From CADCVT01 sp036389485 (GTDB lineage: Bacteria; Actinomycetota; Thermoleophilia; Solirubrobacterales; Solirubrobacteraceae): a stretch of 64,000 nucleotides of DNA. The stretch is taken from positions 1 through 64,000 of the forward strand of contig DASVPR010000003.1 of assembly GCA_036389485.1 (NCBI GenBank), read 5' to 3'. The position numbers were made by a program, and so were the translations under genes. The notes under the pieces were generated by a model. The model was given only the letters and a program-made list of their open reading frames with translations, did no database searches and was not told the origin of the DNA. Below, in pieces: positions 7,777 to 15,149 of this stretch. The stretch's first letter is position 1. The number at the start of each line of letters is the position of its first letter.

Positions 7777-8900
7777 CCACGCGCTCGCGCCGCACGGCGT
7801 TCGTGGTGGCGCTGCTCGCCATGGCGGCCGCGCTAGTCGCCGGCGTCGCGGTGGTGCGCGACACAGACGAGGGAGGGAACCCGGGCAGGACCGCCGAGGG
7901 CTGCGGCCTGCCCGACCAGAGCGACGGGCCCACGTGGCCGTCCGCCTGCTGGCGCCCGTACGCGAAGACCAGCCCGTTCAACGAGAAGATCCCGTACAAG
8001 CCGAAGCTCAACGGCCGCTCGGACCGCATCATCCGCACCATCACCGCCCGGCCTCCGGGCCCGCTGGAAGCCGGCGTCGAGCAGACCTCGGAGGACTGGG
8101 GCCGCCCGATGTTCTTCTCGAAGCCGGGCGATCCGGTGTTCCGCGTGCACTGCACGCGACCCTGGGGACGGTGCGCGCTCGAGGGCCGGCGCATCCGCAT
8201 CCCCGACGCGGCCCAACCCGCGGGCGGCGGCGACGCGCACCTCACCGTCGTCGATACGAGGAGCGGGTGGGAGTACGACATGTGGGAGGTGGCGCGCAAG
8301 CCGAAGGGCGGGGGAGAGCTCGTGACCGCGTGGGGCGGCCGGACGCGGATCGACGGCGACGGCCTCGGCTCGGAGGCGGTCGCCGCGAGCTTCGGCACGC
8401 TCGGCGGGCTCGTCCGGCCTGAGGAGCTCGAGGCGAACAGGATCGAGCACGCGCTCTTCATGACCGTGCCGTGCGTCGGCGTCGTGGCGGGCGACGACAC
8501 CGTCTACCCGGCGACGGGCCAGGCGCGGTCGTGCGTCGCGGGCGCGGAGGCGCCGGCGCTCGGCACCCGCATCCAGCTGATGATGCTGCCCGAGGAGATC
8601 GAGGCGCTGCCCGCCGAGCGCTGGCAGAAGACCCTGCTGCACGCGATGGCCGAGTACGGGATGTACGTCGGCGACACCGGCGGCGGCGGCAGCTGGGGCA
8701 TCCAGCAGCAGTCGGACACCACGTACACGAGCCTCGGCGCCGAGCCGCGTATGGTCGCGTTCGCGAAGCGGGCCGGCTGGCGCGCGGTCGAGGACGGCGG
8801 CATCGGCCGCACGCGCTACCTCGGCGACTTCGGCGACGTCGTGAACTGGCGGGAGCGGCTGCGCGTCGTCGCGCCGTGCGTCACCGCCGGCGAGTGCTGA
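7773..8900 (+). CDS. Exported protein, eight-cysteine domain family, paralogue 1
   Basis: A 375-residue protein that I cannot assign to a named family. Residues 8-28 form a signal anchor or uncleaved signal peptide after basic residues. Residues 43-375 form the shared domain also found at 16229-17950 and 54330-56234. Conserved pieces include CWRPY, SPFN, RIPDAAQPA, LTVVD, SGWEYD, GGRTRIDGDGLGS, AEYGMYVGDTGG and a C-terminal pair of cysteines. Eight cysteines occupy the same places in all three copies, which fits disulfides outside the membrane. This copy is the most divergent and has no extra N-terminal domain. TTG at 7773 is used because it overlaps the HxlR stop (TTGA) and keeps the basic N-terminus; GTG at 7803 would begin inside the helix. 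Confidence 0.75.
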   Translation: MTTRSRRTAFVVALLAMAAALVAGVAVVRDTDEGGNPGRTAEGCGLPDQSDGPTWPSACWRPYAKTSPFNEKIPYKPKLNGRSDRIIRTITARPPGPLEAGVEQTSEDWGRPMFFSKPGDPVFRVHCTRPWGRCALEGRRIRIPDAAQPAGGGDAHLTVVDTRSGWEYDMWEVARKPKGGGELVTAWGGRTRIDGDGLGSEAVAASFGTLGGLVRPEELEANRIEHALFMTVPCVGVVAGDDTVYPATGQARSCVAGAEAPALGTRIQLMMLPEEIEALPAERWQKTLLHAMAEYGMYVGDTGGGGSWGIQQQSDTTYTSLGAEPRMVAFAKRAGWRAVEDGGIGRTRYLGDFGDVVNWRERLRVVAPCVTAGEC

Positions 8901-9687
8901 CGCGCCGCCACATCCGCCGCAGCCGGTAGGCGCCCGGGAACGGCGCCGGCGGCAGGTGCACCGACAGCGGGTCGAGCCCCCGCCGCCGCAGCTGCGCCTT
9001 GACGGCCTCCACGTCGAAGTCGACCTCGAGGAACCGCGCCTCGCCGGCGGCGAGGTCGAGGACAGCGGCGCGCGCCTTGGGAGTCGCGTCGCGGGACTGC
9101 CCGACCGCGCCGGGGTTGAGGAGGTGCGGCGCCGCGCCGTCGAGCCGGACGGGTCCGGCCGGAGGGCGGTGGCCCCCGCCCGGTGCCTCGGCGGCGCCGT
9201 GCGGCGCGGCGACGAGCATCGGCGAGTGCGTGTGGCCGATGACGAGCGCACGGGCTTCCGGGTGGCGCTCGGCGAGCAGGCGCAGCTGCTCGGCCGCGGC
9301 CTCCGGGGTTCGCACGTACTCCTGCGGGTCGTCGAGGGAGCCGTGGGCGACGACGACGTCCTCGACCTCCGCGCGGAGGGGCAACCCGGCGAGGGCGGCG
9401 CGCGTCGCGGCCGAGATCGTCGCGGCCGTCCACTCGAGGCTCTCGCGGGCGAGCGGGATGCACCGGTCGGTCGAGAGGCGGCCGATCGCGATGAGGTCGT
9501 GGTTGCCGGCGACGCACACGGGATCGAGCTCGAGCACGCGCGCGACGCACTCGTCGGGCTGCGGCCCGTAGCCGACGAGGTCGCCCGCGACGACCCACCG
9601 GTCCGGCCGCTCGCGCTCGAGCGCCGCCACCACCGCGTCGAGCGCGTGCAAGTTCGCGTGCACGTCCGCGAGGACCGCGAGGCGCAT
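8881..9687 (-). CDS. Metallophosphoesterase (YfcE/calcineurin-like)
   Basis: A 268-residue metallophosphoesterase. The ordered metal-binding motifs are visible: LADVHANL (D8, H10), GDLVGYG, GNHD near residue 62 and GHTHSPM. Such proteins hydrolyse phosphodiesters or phosphomonoesters with a two-metal centre. The ATG overlaps the stop of the ATP-grasp gene by one base (TGATG), so the two are coupled. Its 3' end overlaps the convergent paralogue 1 gene by 20 bases. The substrate is unknown. Confidence 0.85.
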   Translation of the reverse strand: MRLAVLADVHANLHALDAVVAALERERPDRWVVAGDLVGYGPQPDECVARVLELDPVCVAGNHDLIAIGRLSTDRCIPLARESLEWTAATISAATRAALAGLPLRAEVEDVVVAHGSLDDPQEYVRTPEAAAEQLRLLAERHPEARALVIGHTHSPMLVAAPHGAAEAPGGGHRPPAGPVRLDGAAPHLLNPGAVGQSRDATPKARAAVLDLAAGEARFLEVDFDVEAVKAQLRRRGLDPLSVHLPPAPFPGAYRLRRMWRRVSTRRR

Positions 9688-10841
9688 CAGCGGTCGGTGA
9701 TCCTCCGGGCGAGGCGGCGCACCCGCAGCGCGCGGCCGAACGTCCGGTGCAGGAGCGGAAGCGGGTCGTCCCACGCGAAGCCGGAGTACGACTCGCAGCC
9801 CGCCGCCCAGCGCAGCCACCGCCGCACCGGGACGCCCGCGGCGCGCGCGGCGAGCGGGTCCAGGAGCGGGTCGCACCACCGCACGCCCGGCCGCGCCGCG
9901 AGCGCCGCCGGCCGCGACGCGCCGGTCGCGTCGGCATGGACCAGCGCGGGCAGGTTCACGCCCGCCAGCGCTCCCGGGAAGTGCCAGAGGTTGAACCGGG
10001 GGTTGATCTCCAGCAGCCAGAGCGACCCGTCCGGCGCCCGCTTGAAGTCGAGCTTCGCGACGCCCCGCAGCCCGATCCGCTCGACGACGTCGCGACCGAT
10101 CCGCACCACGTCAGCCTCGGCCGTGATCTCGACCGCGGTGCTCTCCCCGAACGCCACGGGATACGTCCGCACCTTGCGCCCCGTGAACTCCCCCGCGACG
10201 CGCCCGTCCGCGTCGACGTGGACGTGGTAGCTCTCGATGCGGCTCTCGGGCCCCGGAATCGCCTGCTGGGCCAGCACCTCCGACCCCGGCGCGAGCTGCT
10301 CCCACCGCCGCGCCAGCTCGCCGGCGTCCGCTGCCGGCATCGCCTTGGCGTCGCTGCGCTCCTGCCGCCAGGCGCGCCCGCGCACGATCGGCTTCAGCAC
10401 CACCGGGAAGGGCAACCCCACGTCCGCGGGCGGCGGGCCCGAGACGGTCACCCGCCGCGACGCCGGGACCGGCAGCCCGGCCCGCGAGGCGAGCGCGGCG
10501 AAGCGGTCCTTGTGGAGGCAGTCCTCGATCAGCTCGGCGTCGGCGAGCGGCAGGTGGAACGCCGCGGCCAACCGCTCCCGCGCACGCGATGCGAGGAGGA
10601 TCGCGCCGTCGTTGGCCGCGTAGAGCACCGGCCGCTCCGCGAGCCCGGACGCCCAGCCCAGCAGGCCCTCGACGGCACGCTCCGGCTCCCCGATCGGATC
10701 CGCGTACGGCACCACCGCCAGCAGCCGCCGCGATCGCCGCGACGGGTCGTGGGGCGGCGCGAAGAGCGCGCATTCGACGCCGGCCAGCGTCAGCGGGCGG
10801 ACGACGTCGAAGCCGCCCATCACCAGCGCGGGGGCCGTCAT
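9687..10841 (-). CDS. ATP-grasp domain protein (carboxylate-amine ligase-like)
   Basis: A 384-residue ATP-grasp protein. An N-terminal Rossmann-like domain (MGGFDVVRPLTLAG) is followed by the ATP-grasp fold: LPFPVVLKPIVRGRAW carries the ATP-contacting lysine, and LWLLEINPRFNLWHFPG carries the metal-binding Glu and Asn. Members join a carboxylate to an amine or thiol using ATP; the sequence resembles carbamoyl-phosphate synthase-like or D-aspartate ligase-like proteins. It is coupled to a phosphoesterase and divergent from the exopolysaccharide transferase. TAGCCT lies 7 bases before the ATG. The substrate is not predictable; peptidoglycan or small-metabolite modification is a guess. Confidence 0.8.
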   Translation of the reverse strand: MTAPALVMGGFDVVRPLTLAGVECALFAPPHDPSRRSRRLLAVVPYADPIGEPERAVEGLLGWASGLAERPVLYAANDGAILLASRARERLAAAFHLPLADAELIEDCLHKDRFAALASRAGLPVPASRRVTVSGPPPADVGLPFPVVLKPIVRGRAWRQERSDAKAMPAADAGELARRWEQLAPGSEVLAQQAIPGPESRIESYHVHVDADGRVAGEFTGRKVRTYPVAFGESTAVEITAEADVVRIGRDVVERIGLRGVAKLDFKRAPDGSLWLLEINPRFNLWHFPGALAGVNLPALVHADATGASRPAALAARPGVRWCDPLLDPLAARAAGVPVRRWLRWAAGCESYSGFAWDDPLPLLHRTFGRALRVRRLARRITDR

Positions 10842-10848
10842 CGCGACG

Positions 10849-10854
10849 AGGCTA
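10849..10854 (-). promoter_or_regulatory. Predicted -10 element of the ATP-grasp gene
   Basis: TAGCCT on the minus strand, 7 bases before the ATG at 10841. It overlaps one arm of the inverted repeat at 10850-10898. Confidence 0.5.
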
Positions 10855-10898
10855 GAGCCTGACCCGGCGCAGCGGCCCTCGGAAACCGGTCTCTAGCC
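10850..10898. repeat. Inverted repeat between divergent genes, candidate operator
   Basis: GGCTAGAG (10850-10857) and CTCTAGCC (10891-10898) are a perfect 8-base inverted repeat, 33 bases apart, in the region separating the ATP-grasp gene from the sugar transferase. The left arm overlaps the minus-strand -10. The right arm is just upstream of the plus-strand -10. This suits a regulator or looped repressor controlling both promoters, but the protein is unknown. Confidence 0.4.
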
Positions 10899-10912
10899 GT
10901 GATAGCGGCGGG

Positions 10913-10918
10913 TAAAGT
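10913..10918 (+). promoter_or_regulatory. Predicted -10 element of the sugar transferase gene
   Basis: TAAAGT ends 7 bases before the GTG at 10926 and decides that start among several in-frame GTG codons. Confidence 0.5.
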
Positions 10919-10925
10919 GGCGCTG

Positions 10926-12488
10926 GTGCCGCCCGATAAGCGGAGTGAAGACCCGATCGTGTCCGAGCACCACGCCATCGAGCCGCCCGCCATCACCGTG
11001 AGCGACGAACGGCCCACGAACGCGGCGGCCATCGCCGCTGCCGCACGCGCCCCCGCCGGCGCGGCATGGGCGCCTGCGTGGATCTGGGCCGCGGCGCGCC
11101 TGTCCGGCCCGCTGGCCGGCGGCATCCTGGCGGTCTTCCTCGCACGGTCCGAGGGCACGCCGCTCGAGGCGGGCGGCCTCGCGATCCTCGCCCTGCTGGC
11201 CGGCGCGCTCATCATGGGCCGCGAGCCCGGCTGGTCGCCGCTGCTCCCGTTCATGGCGACGCTGGCCCGCGCGAGCGGCCCGCTGCTCGGCGCGTTCCTC
11301 CTGCTCGGCCTCGAGGCGGCCGACGCGCTGCCCGGCCTCGGCGCAGGCGACGCGTGGCTGATCGGCACCGTCTCCGTCGCCGTGTCGCTCTTCGCCGGCA
11401 TGATCGCCCGGCCCGCGGTCATGCGCTACAAGACCGTCCGCATCGCGGTCATCGGCTCGAACCGCTCGACCGACAGCCTCGGCCGCGAGCTGCGCCTGTC
11501 CGAGGAGCACCGCTACGAGATCTGCGGCCGCATCACCTGGGCCGACGACCCCTCCGACGAGGAGCACGGTGAGGTGCCGGTCATCGGCACGCTGGACGAC
11601 CTCGGCGCGGCCGTCGCGAAGCACGAGGTCGACCTGCTCCTCATGACCGGCGAGCCGCCGCGCATGGCCGTCTTCGAGGAGGTCGCCCGCTCCTGCCTGA
11701 ACCTGCCGGTGCGCCTGCGCGAGCTGAGCGGCTTCTACGAGGAGGTCTTCGGACACGTCGCGGTGGCCGAGATCAACGCCGCGTGGTTCCAGTGGATCGT
11801 CCACCCGAACTACCGCGCGAAGGCGCTGCCGGGCGAGCGGGCGCTCGACCTCATCGTGGCGGGCGTGGCCGGGCTCGTCGCGCTGCCGCTCGTCGGGATC
11901 TTCGCCTTCATCATCAAGCGCGACGGCGGCCCGGCGCTGTTCAGCCAGGTCCGGATCGGCGAGGGCGGCAAGCCGTTCACGATCTACAAGCTGCGGACCA
12001 TGCGCGAGGGCGCCAACACCGAGTGGGCGACCGCGGACGACATGCGCGTCACCCGCATCGGGCACTTCCTGCGGCGCACGCACCTCGATGAGCTGCCCCA
12101 GGTCGTCAACGTGCTGCGCGGCGAGATGAGCGTCGTCGGCCCGCGGCCGGAGCAGCCGGGCTTCGTCGACCGCCTCGAGCGCGTCGTCCCCTTCTACCAG
12201 CGGCGCCACCTGATGAAGCCGGGCCTCACCGGCTGGGCCCAGGTCCGCTGCGGCTACGCCGGCTCCGACATCGGCTCGGCCTGGAAGGTCTGCCACGACC
12301 TCTACTACCTCAAGCACCGCTCGATCGCGCTGAACCTCGTGATTCTCGGCGAGACGCTGCGCACGCTGGTCGCCGACCCGCAGTACTCGGCGCAGCCCGC
12401 CTCGGTCGACTTCATCCTCGCGCCGACCCGCACCCCCCTGGACGGGCTCGACACCCCGCAGGCCGCCGCGGCCGCGCAGGTGTCTTAA
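10926..12488 (+). CDS. Exopolysaccharide polyprenyl glycosylphosphotransferase
   Basis: A 520-residue WbaP/CpsE-like initiating transferase. It moves a sugar phosphate from a nucleotide sugar to undecaprenyl phosphate in the inner membrane, the first step of repeat-unit assembly. Membrane helices fill about residues 55-160, followed by a Rossmann-like domain (VRIAVIGSNRS onward). The catalytic C-terminal domain has KRDGGPALFSQVRIGEGGKP, FTIYKLRTM, HLDELPQVVNVLRGEMSVVG and PRPEQP, then MKPGLTGWAQVRCGYAGS. GTG 10926 is preceded by TAAAGT at the leaderless spacing; GTG 10899 and 10959 are in-frame alternatives. A perfect terminator hairpin follows. This gene opens the polysaccharide locus. Confidence 0.92.
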   Translation: MPPDKRSEDPIVSEHHAIEPPAITVSDERPTNAAAIAAAARAPAGAAWAPAWIWAAARLSGPLAGGILAVFLARSEGTPLEAGGLAILALLAGALIMGREPGWSPLLPFMATLARASGPLLGAFLLLGLEAADALPGLGAGDAWLIGTVSVAVSLFAGMIARPAVMRYKTVRIAVIGSNRSTDSLGRELRLSEEHRYEICGRITWADDPSDEEHGEVPVIGTLDDLGAAVAKHEVDLLLMTGEPPRMAVFEEVARSCLNLPVRLRELSGFYEEVFGHVAVAEINAAWFQWIVHPNYRAKALPGERALDLIVAGVAGLVALPLVGIFAFIIKRDGGPALFSQVRIGEGGKPFTIYKLRTMREGANTEWATADDMRVTRIGHFLRRTHLDELPQVVNVLRGEMSVVGPRPEQPGFVDRLERVVPFYQRRHLMKPGLTGWAQVRCGYAGSDIGSAWKVCHDLYYLKHRSIALNLVILGETLRTLVADPQYSAQPASVDFILAPTRTPLDGLDTPQAAAAAQVS

Positions 12489-12492
12489 CGAC

Positions 12493-12520
12493 GAAGCCCG
12501 CGGCCGGGGCCGCGGGCTTC
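12493..12520. terminator. Strong hairpin terminator
   Basis: GAAGCCCGCGGC pairs perfectly with GCCGCGGGCTTC around a 4-base loop, 4 bases after the sugar transferase stop. It also lies downstream of the convergent LPXTG gene, so it may serve both. There is no long T-run, as is common at this GC content. Confidence 0.75.
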
Positions 12521-12553
12521 GCGAAGAGAGGTCTTCCTGTGCCCGGTGCGCCG

Positions 12554-12874
12554 CTAGGCGGTCGGGCTGCGGCGGGTGGAGCGGCGGAGGACCAGGCCGG
12601 TGCCCAGCAGGGCGATGCCCATCGCGGCGACGATGCCGAGGTCGAGGCCGGTGAAGGGCAGGTTGCCCTCCTGCTGCTCCGGCGGGCTGGACGGAGGCGT
12701 CGGCTGCTGCTCCGTCGTCGAGGGCGGCGTCGGCTCCTCGCTCTGGATCTCGCCGATCACACCCAGGGACTCGTCGTACCCGCGGGAGCTCGGGGTGCCC
12801 TGGGCGAGGGCGGTCCCGCCCCCGAGGGCAAGGAGCAGGGTGGCGATCAGTGCAGTCAGACCGGCATTACGCAT
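12554..12874 (-). CDS. Small LPXTG-anchored cell wall protein
   Basis: A 106-residue exported protein. Residues 1-24 form a signal peptide ending at TALAQG. A short Pro/Thr/Ser/Gln-rich spacer follows. The C-terminus is a classical sortase signal: LPFTG, about 20 hydrophobic residues, then RRSTRR. The mature protein is only about 45 residues, mostly a disordered stalk with no recognisable domain. Translation starts at an ATG with a GAGAGG ribosome site. Unlike most genes here, it has a real 5' leader of about 60 bases. No sortase gene is in the window. Its place next to the polysaccharide genes suggests a surface role. Confidence 0.8.
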   Translation of the reverse strand: MRNAGLTALIATLLLALGGGTALAQGTPSSRGYDESLGVIGEIQSEEPTPPSTTEQQPTPPSSPPEQQEGNLPFTGLDLGIVAAMGIALLGTGLVLRRSTRRSPTA

Positions 12875-12911
12875 GGTGGGCGACCTCTCAGAAAGACTTT
12901 GCGGCGAACTT

Positions 12912-12933
12912 CTGCCGATCCGTAGTACGGCAG
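12912..12933 (-). other. Hairpin in the 5' leader of the LPXTG gene
   Basis: CTGCCG and CGGCAG flank a 10-base centre, giving a 22-base stem-loop. An alternative inner palindrome CCGTA-G-TACGG competes with it. It sits between a minus-strand TACTAT hexamer at 12945-12950 (possible -10) and the ATG at 12874. It could affect mRNA stability or translation. It does not match a riboswitch class that I recognise. Confidence 0.4.
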
Positions 12934-12944
12934 CGGGCGTGGTG

Positions 12945-12950
12945 ATAGTA
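12945..12950 (-). promoter_or_regulatory. Possible -10 element of the LPXTG gene
   Basis: TACTAT on the minus strand, 70 bases before the ATG. If used, the mRNA has a leader of about 60 bases that contains the hairpin at 12912-12933. Confidence 0.4.
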
Positions 12951-13018
12951 CCCCGTCCCGACGGAGTCGCTGTACCCGGTGGACGAAGAACTGACACCGC
13001 ATAGGCACCGGCGCTGCG

Positions 13019-15100
13019 CTAATCGAAATCGAACGGCTGCAAACGTACAGAAAGTTGCCCACCAAGGGCGCGCTCGTACTTCGCGGGGTCGATCGTTCGT
13101 CTACTGGCCACGGACTTCGCCGCCTCGGCTATCAAGGCTTGACGCGGGTTGAGTTCGGCGGCACGCGCGATGCTCCTCTCTGCATCGGCCCAGCGACGCT
13201 CCGTCGCGGCCTGCAGCCCGAGCTCGAAATGGGCGAACCAGTTCATCGGCTCGCGGTCGACCGCCTCCGCCAACTCTGAGCGCACCTCGGGCACGCGGCC
13301 GGTCGCGCGCAGGAGGACTGCCCGTGCGATGGGCGCGTCGGCGCTCAGCGGGTCGAGGTCGGCGGCGCGGCCCAGGCGTGAGATCGCCGCCTCCGGGTCG
13401 GTGCTCGCCGCCTTGTAGGCGGACCGCTCGAACCGCGCCGCCGCGCCCGCGAGCGCCAGCGACACGGCGCCGGCGACCACGAGGACGGCGAGCGCGCCGC
13501 GCGCCGCCAGCGACGAGACGATCCAGCCGGGGGCGGCCTCGCCGGGGAGGTCCGGCCGGTCGTCGACCCGCATCGCGATGGCGAGCAGGCTCAGCGCGAG
13601 GAGGGTCAGCGCCGGGTACTCCCACAGCCAGTCGACCTGGGCGTGCAGGAACCACATCCCGAAGCCGCCGAGCGCGCCCACGGCGAGGCCTCGCTCGGCC
13701 GGGCCGGGGCGCCTGCGCACGCGCGCGAAGCCCCACAGGGCGGCGGCGACGAACGCGATGAGCAGGAGCACGCCCACGCCGCCGAGCGTCGCCAGCGTCC
13801 CGAAGCCGAGGCTGTGGGCGTACCGGGGCGCCTCGTCGGTGCGGCGGTGCTCGAGGTAGGGCACCGCGAAGCCCTCGCCGCCTACGCCGCCCACCGGCGC
13901 GTCGCGGAACTCGTTGAGCGAGACGCGGTAGTAGTCGTAGCGGCCGGAGCCGAGCGAGCCGAGGAGGCGGTCGTTCTTGGCCTCGACGACGTCGTAGCTC
14001 GTGTTCTTGAAGTCGTCCCACCGGTCCTGGATCCAGCCGCCCGACAGCGCGAGCGTCGCGAGCAGGCCCAGCGCGACCGCCCCGGCGAGGCCGAGGAACC
14101 CGCGCTCGGCGAGCCTCGCGCGGCGCGCGGATGGGCCGATCCGGCGCCGGACGGCGCCGTCGGCGAACGCGGCCGCCGCCCCGGCCAGCGCCGCCCCGAC
14201 CGCGCTCAGCGCGATGAGGGCGCGGGCGTCGCCCAGCGCGTCGCCGAGCTCGCCGCGGCTCACCGCGTTGCGGACGTCGATCAGCTGGTCCCAGCCGAGC
14301 ACGACGAGCACGATGGGGACCGCGACCGCGGCCAGCGCGCTCCAGTGCCGCGGGTGCAGCAGGACGAAGAGCGCGGCGGCGGCGACGAACGCGAAGATCG
14401 CGCCGCGGCTCTGGGAGAGCACGGCGGTGTCGAGCAGCAGCACGGCGATGCCGAGGAACAGCCCGCGCAGCGGCCACGCCAGCTCGCGCCCGATCGCCAG
14501 GTGCACCGCGGGGAAGAACGCGATGAGCCAGAAGTCGGCGGTCGCGTTCGCGTAGCCGAACGGGTCGGAGATCCTGCCCTCGACGAAGATCGTGCTCGGG
14601 TCGTCGCGCACCGCGGTGTAGACGAGGAGCCCCACCGCGATCGCGCCGACGGCGACGGCGACCGTCGCCAGCGCGGCCCGGACCGCCCACGCCGGCCACG
14701 GCCGCAGGCCGACGAGCGTGAAGGCGATCCAGTACAGGAGCGTGCGGTTCGCGCCCTCCCACGCGTCGCCCGGCGTGTCCGCCCACACGATCGAGGCGAA
14801 CGACCACAGCGTGAACGCGCCGAGCAGCAGGACCGCGACCTCGAACGGCCGCGACCGCTCCGCGCGCGACGGCGGCGCGACGACGAGCACGAGGACGAAG
14901 AGCGCCAGCACGAAGAGCGCCAGCGGGTACCAGACGGTCTTCGTGTAGCCGCCGTCGAACACGGCGAGGACCATCGCGGTGAGCAGCACGAGCGCGCCGG
15001 GCACGAGCAGGGCCGCGCGGCGGCGCACCGAGAGCCCCGGCTCGCTCGCAGCGGGGCCCGTCGGCTTCGGGCGTGGTGCGGTGACCGGGCCTGACGCCAC
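13019..15100 (-). CDS. O-antigen ligase/polymerase-like membrane protein with TPR-like tail
   Basis: A 693-residue polytopic protein of the Wzy/WaaL superfamily, enzymes that polymerise or transfer lipid-linked polysaccharide at the outer face of the membrane. There are about a dozen hydrophobic segments. The large extracytoplasmic loop has SQSRGAIFAF before it and LGSGRYDYYRVSLNEFRDAP and GVGGEGFAVPYLEH within it, as in Wzy_C proteins. After the last helix come about 130 residues of helical repeats (AISRLGRAADLDPLSADAPI onward) resembling TPR units. GTG 15100 follows TAAGGT by 7 bases; an earlier GTG at 15109 would overlap that element. A second Wzy-like gene lies at 31643. Confidence 0.83.
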   Translation of the reverse strand: MASGPVTAPRPKPTGPAASEPGLSVRRRAALLVPGALVLLTAMVLAVFDGGYTKTVWYPLALFVLALFVLVLVVAPPSRAERSRPFEVAVLLLGAFTLWSFASIVWADTPGDAWEGANRTLLYWIAFTLVGLRPWPAWAVRAALATVAVAVGAIAVGLLVYTAVRDDPSTIFVEGRISDPFGYANATADFWLIAFFPAVHLAIGRELAWPLRGLFLGIAVLLLDTAVLSQSRGAIFAFVAAAALFVLLHPRHWSALAAVAVPIVLVVLGWDQLIDVRNAVSRGELGDALGDARALIALSAVGAALAGAAAAFADGAVRRRIGPSARRARLAERGFLGLAGAVALGLLATLALSGGWIQDRWDDFKNTSYDVVEAKNDRLLGSLGSGRYDYYRVSLNEFRDAPVGGVGGEGFAVPYLEHRRTDEAPRYAHSLGFGTLATLGGVGVLLLIAFVAAALWGFARVRRRPGPAERGLAVGALGGFGMWFLHAQVDWLWEYPALTLLALSLLAIAMRVDDRPDLPGEAAPGWIVSSLAARGALAVLVVAGAVSLALAGAAARFERSAYKAASTDPEAAISRLGRAADLDPLSADAPIARAVLLRATGRVPEVRSELAEAVDREPMNWFAHFELGLQAATERRWADAERSIARAAELNPRQALIAEAAKSVASRRTIDPAKYERALGGQLSVRLQPFDFD

Positions 15101-15107
15101 GGGCGGC

Positions 15108-15113
15108 ACCTTA
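15108..15113 (-). promoter_or_regulatory. Predicted -10 element of the Wzy-like gene
   Basis: TAAGGT on the minus strand, 7 bases before the GTG at 15100. It overlaps the earlier in-frame GTG at 15109 and so argues against that start. Confidence 0.5.
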
Positions 15114-15149
15114 CTTCGCCGACCCGACTGGTAAGAACGCGCAAGCTCG

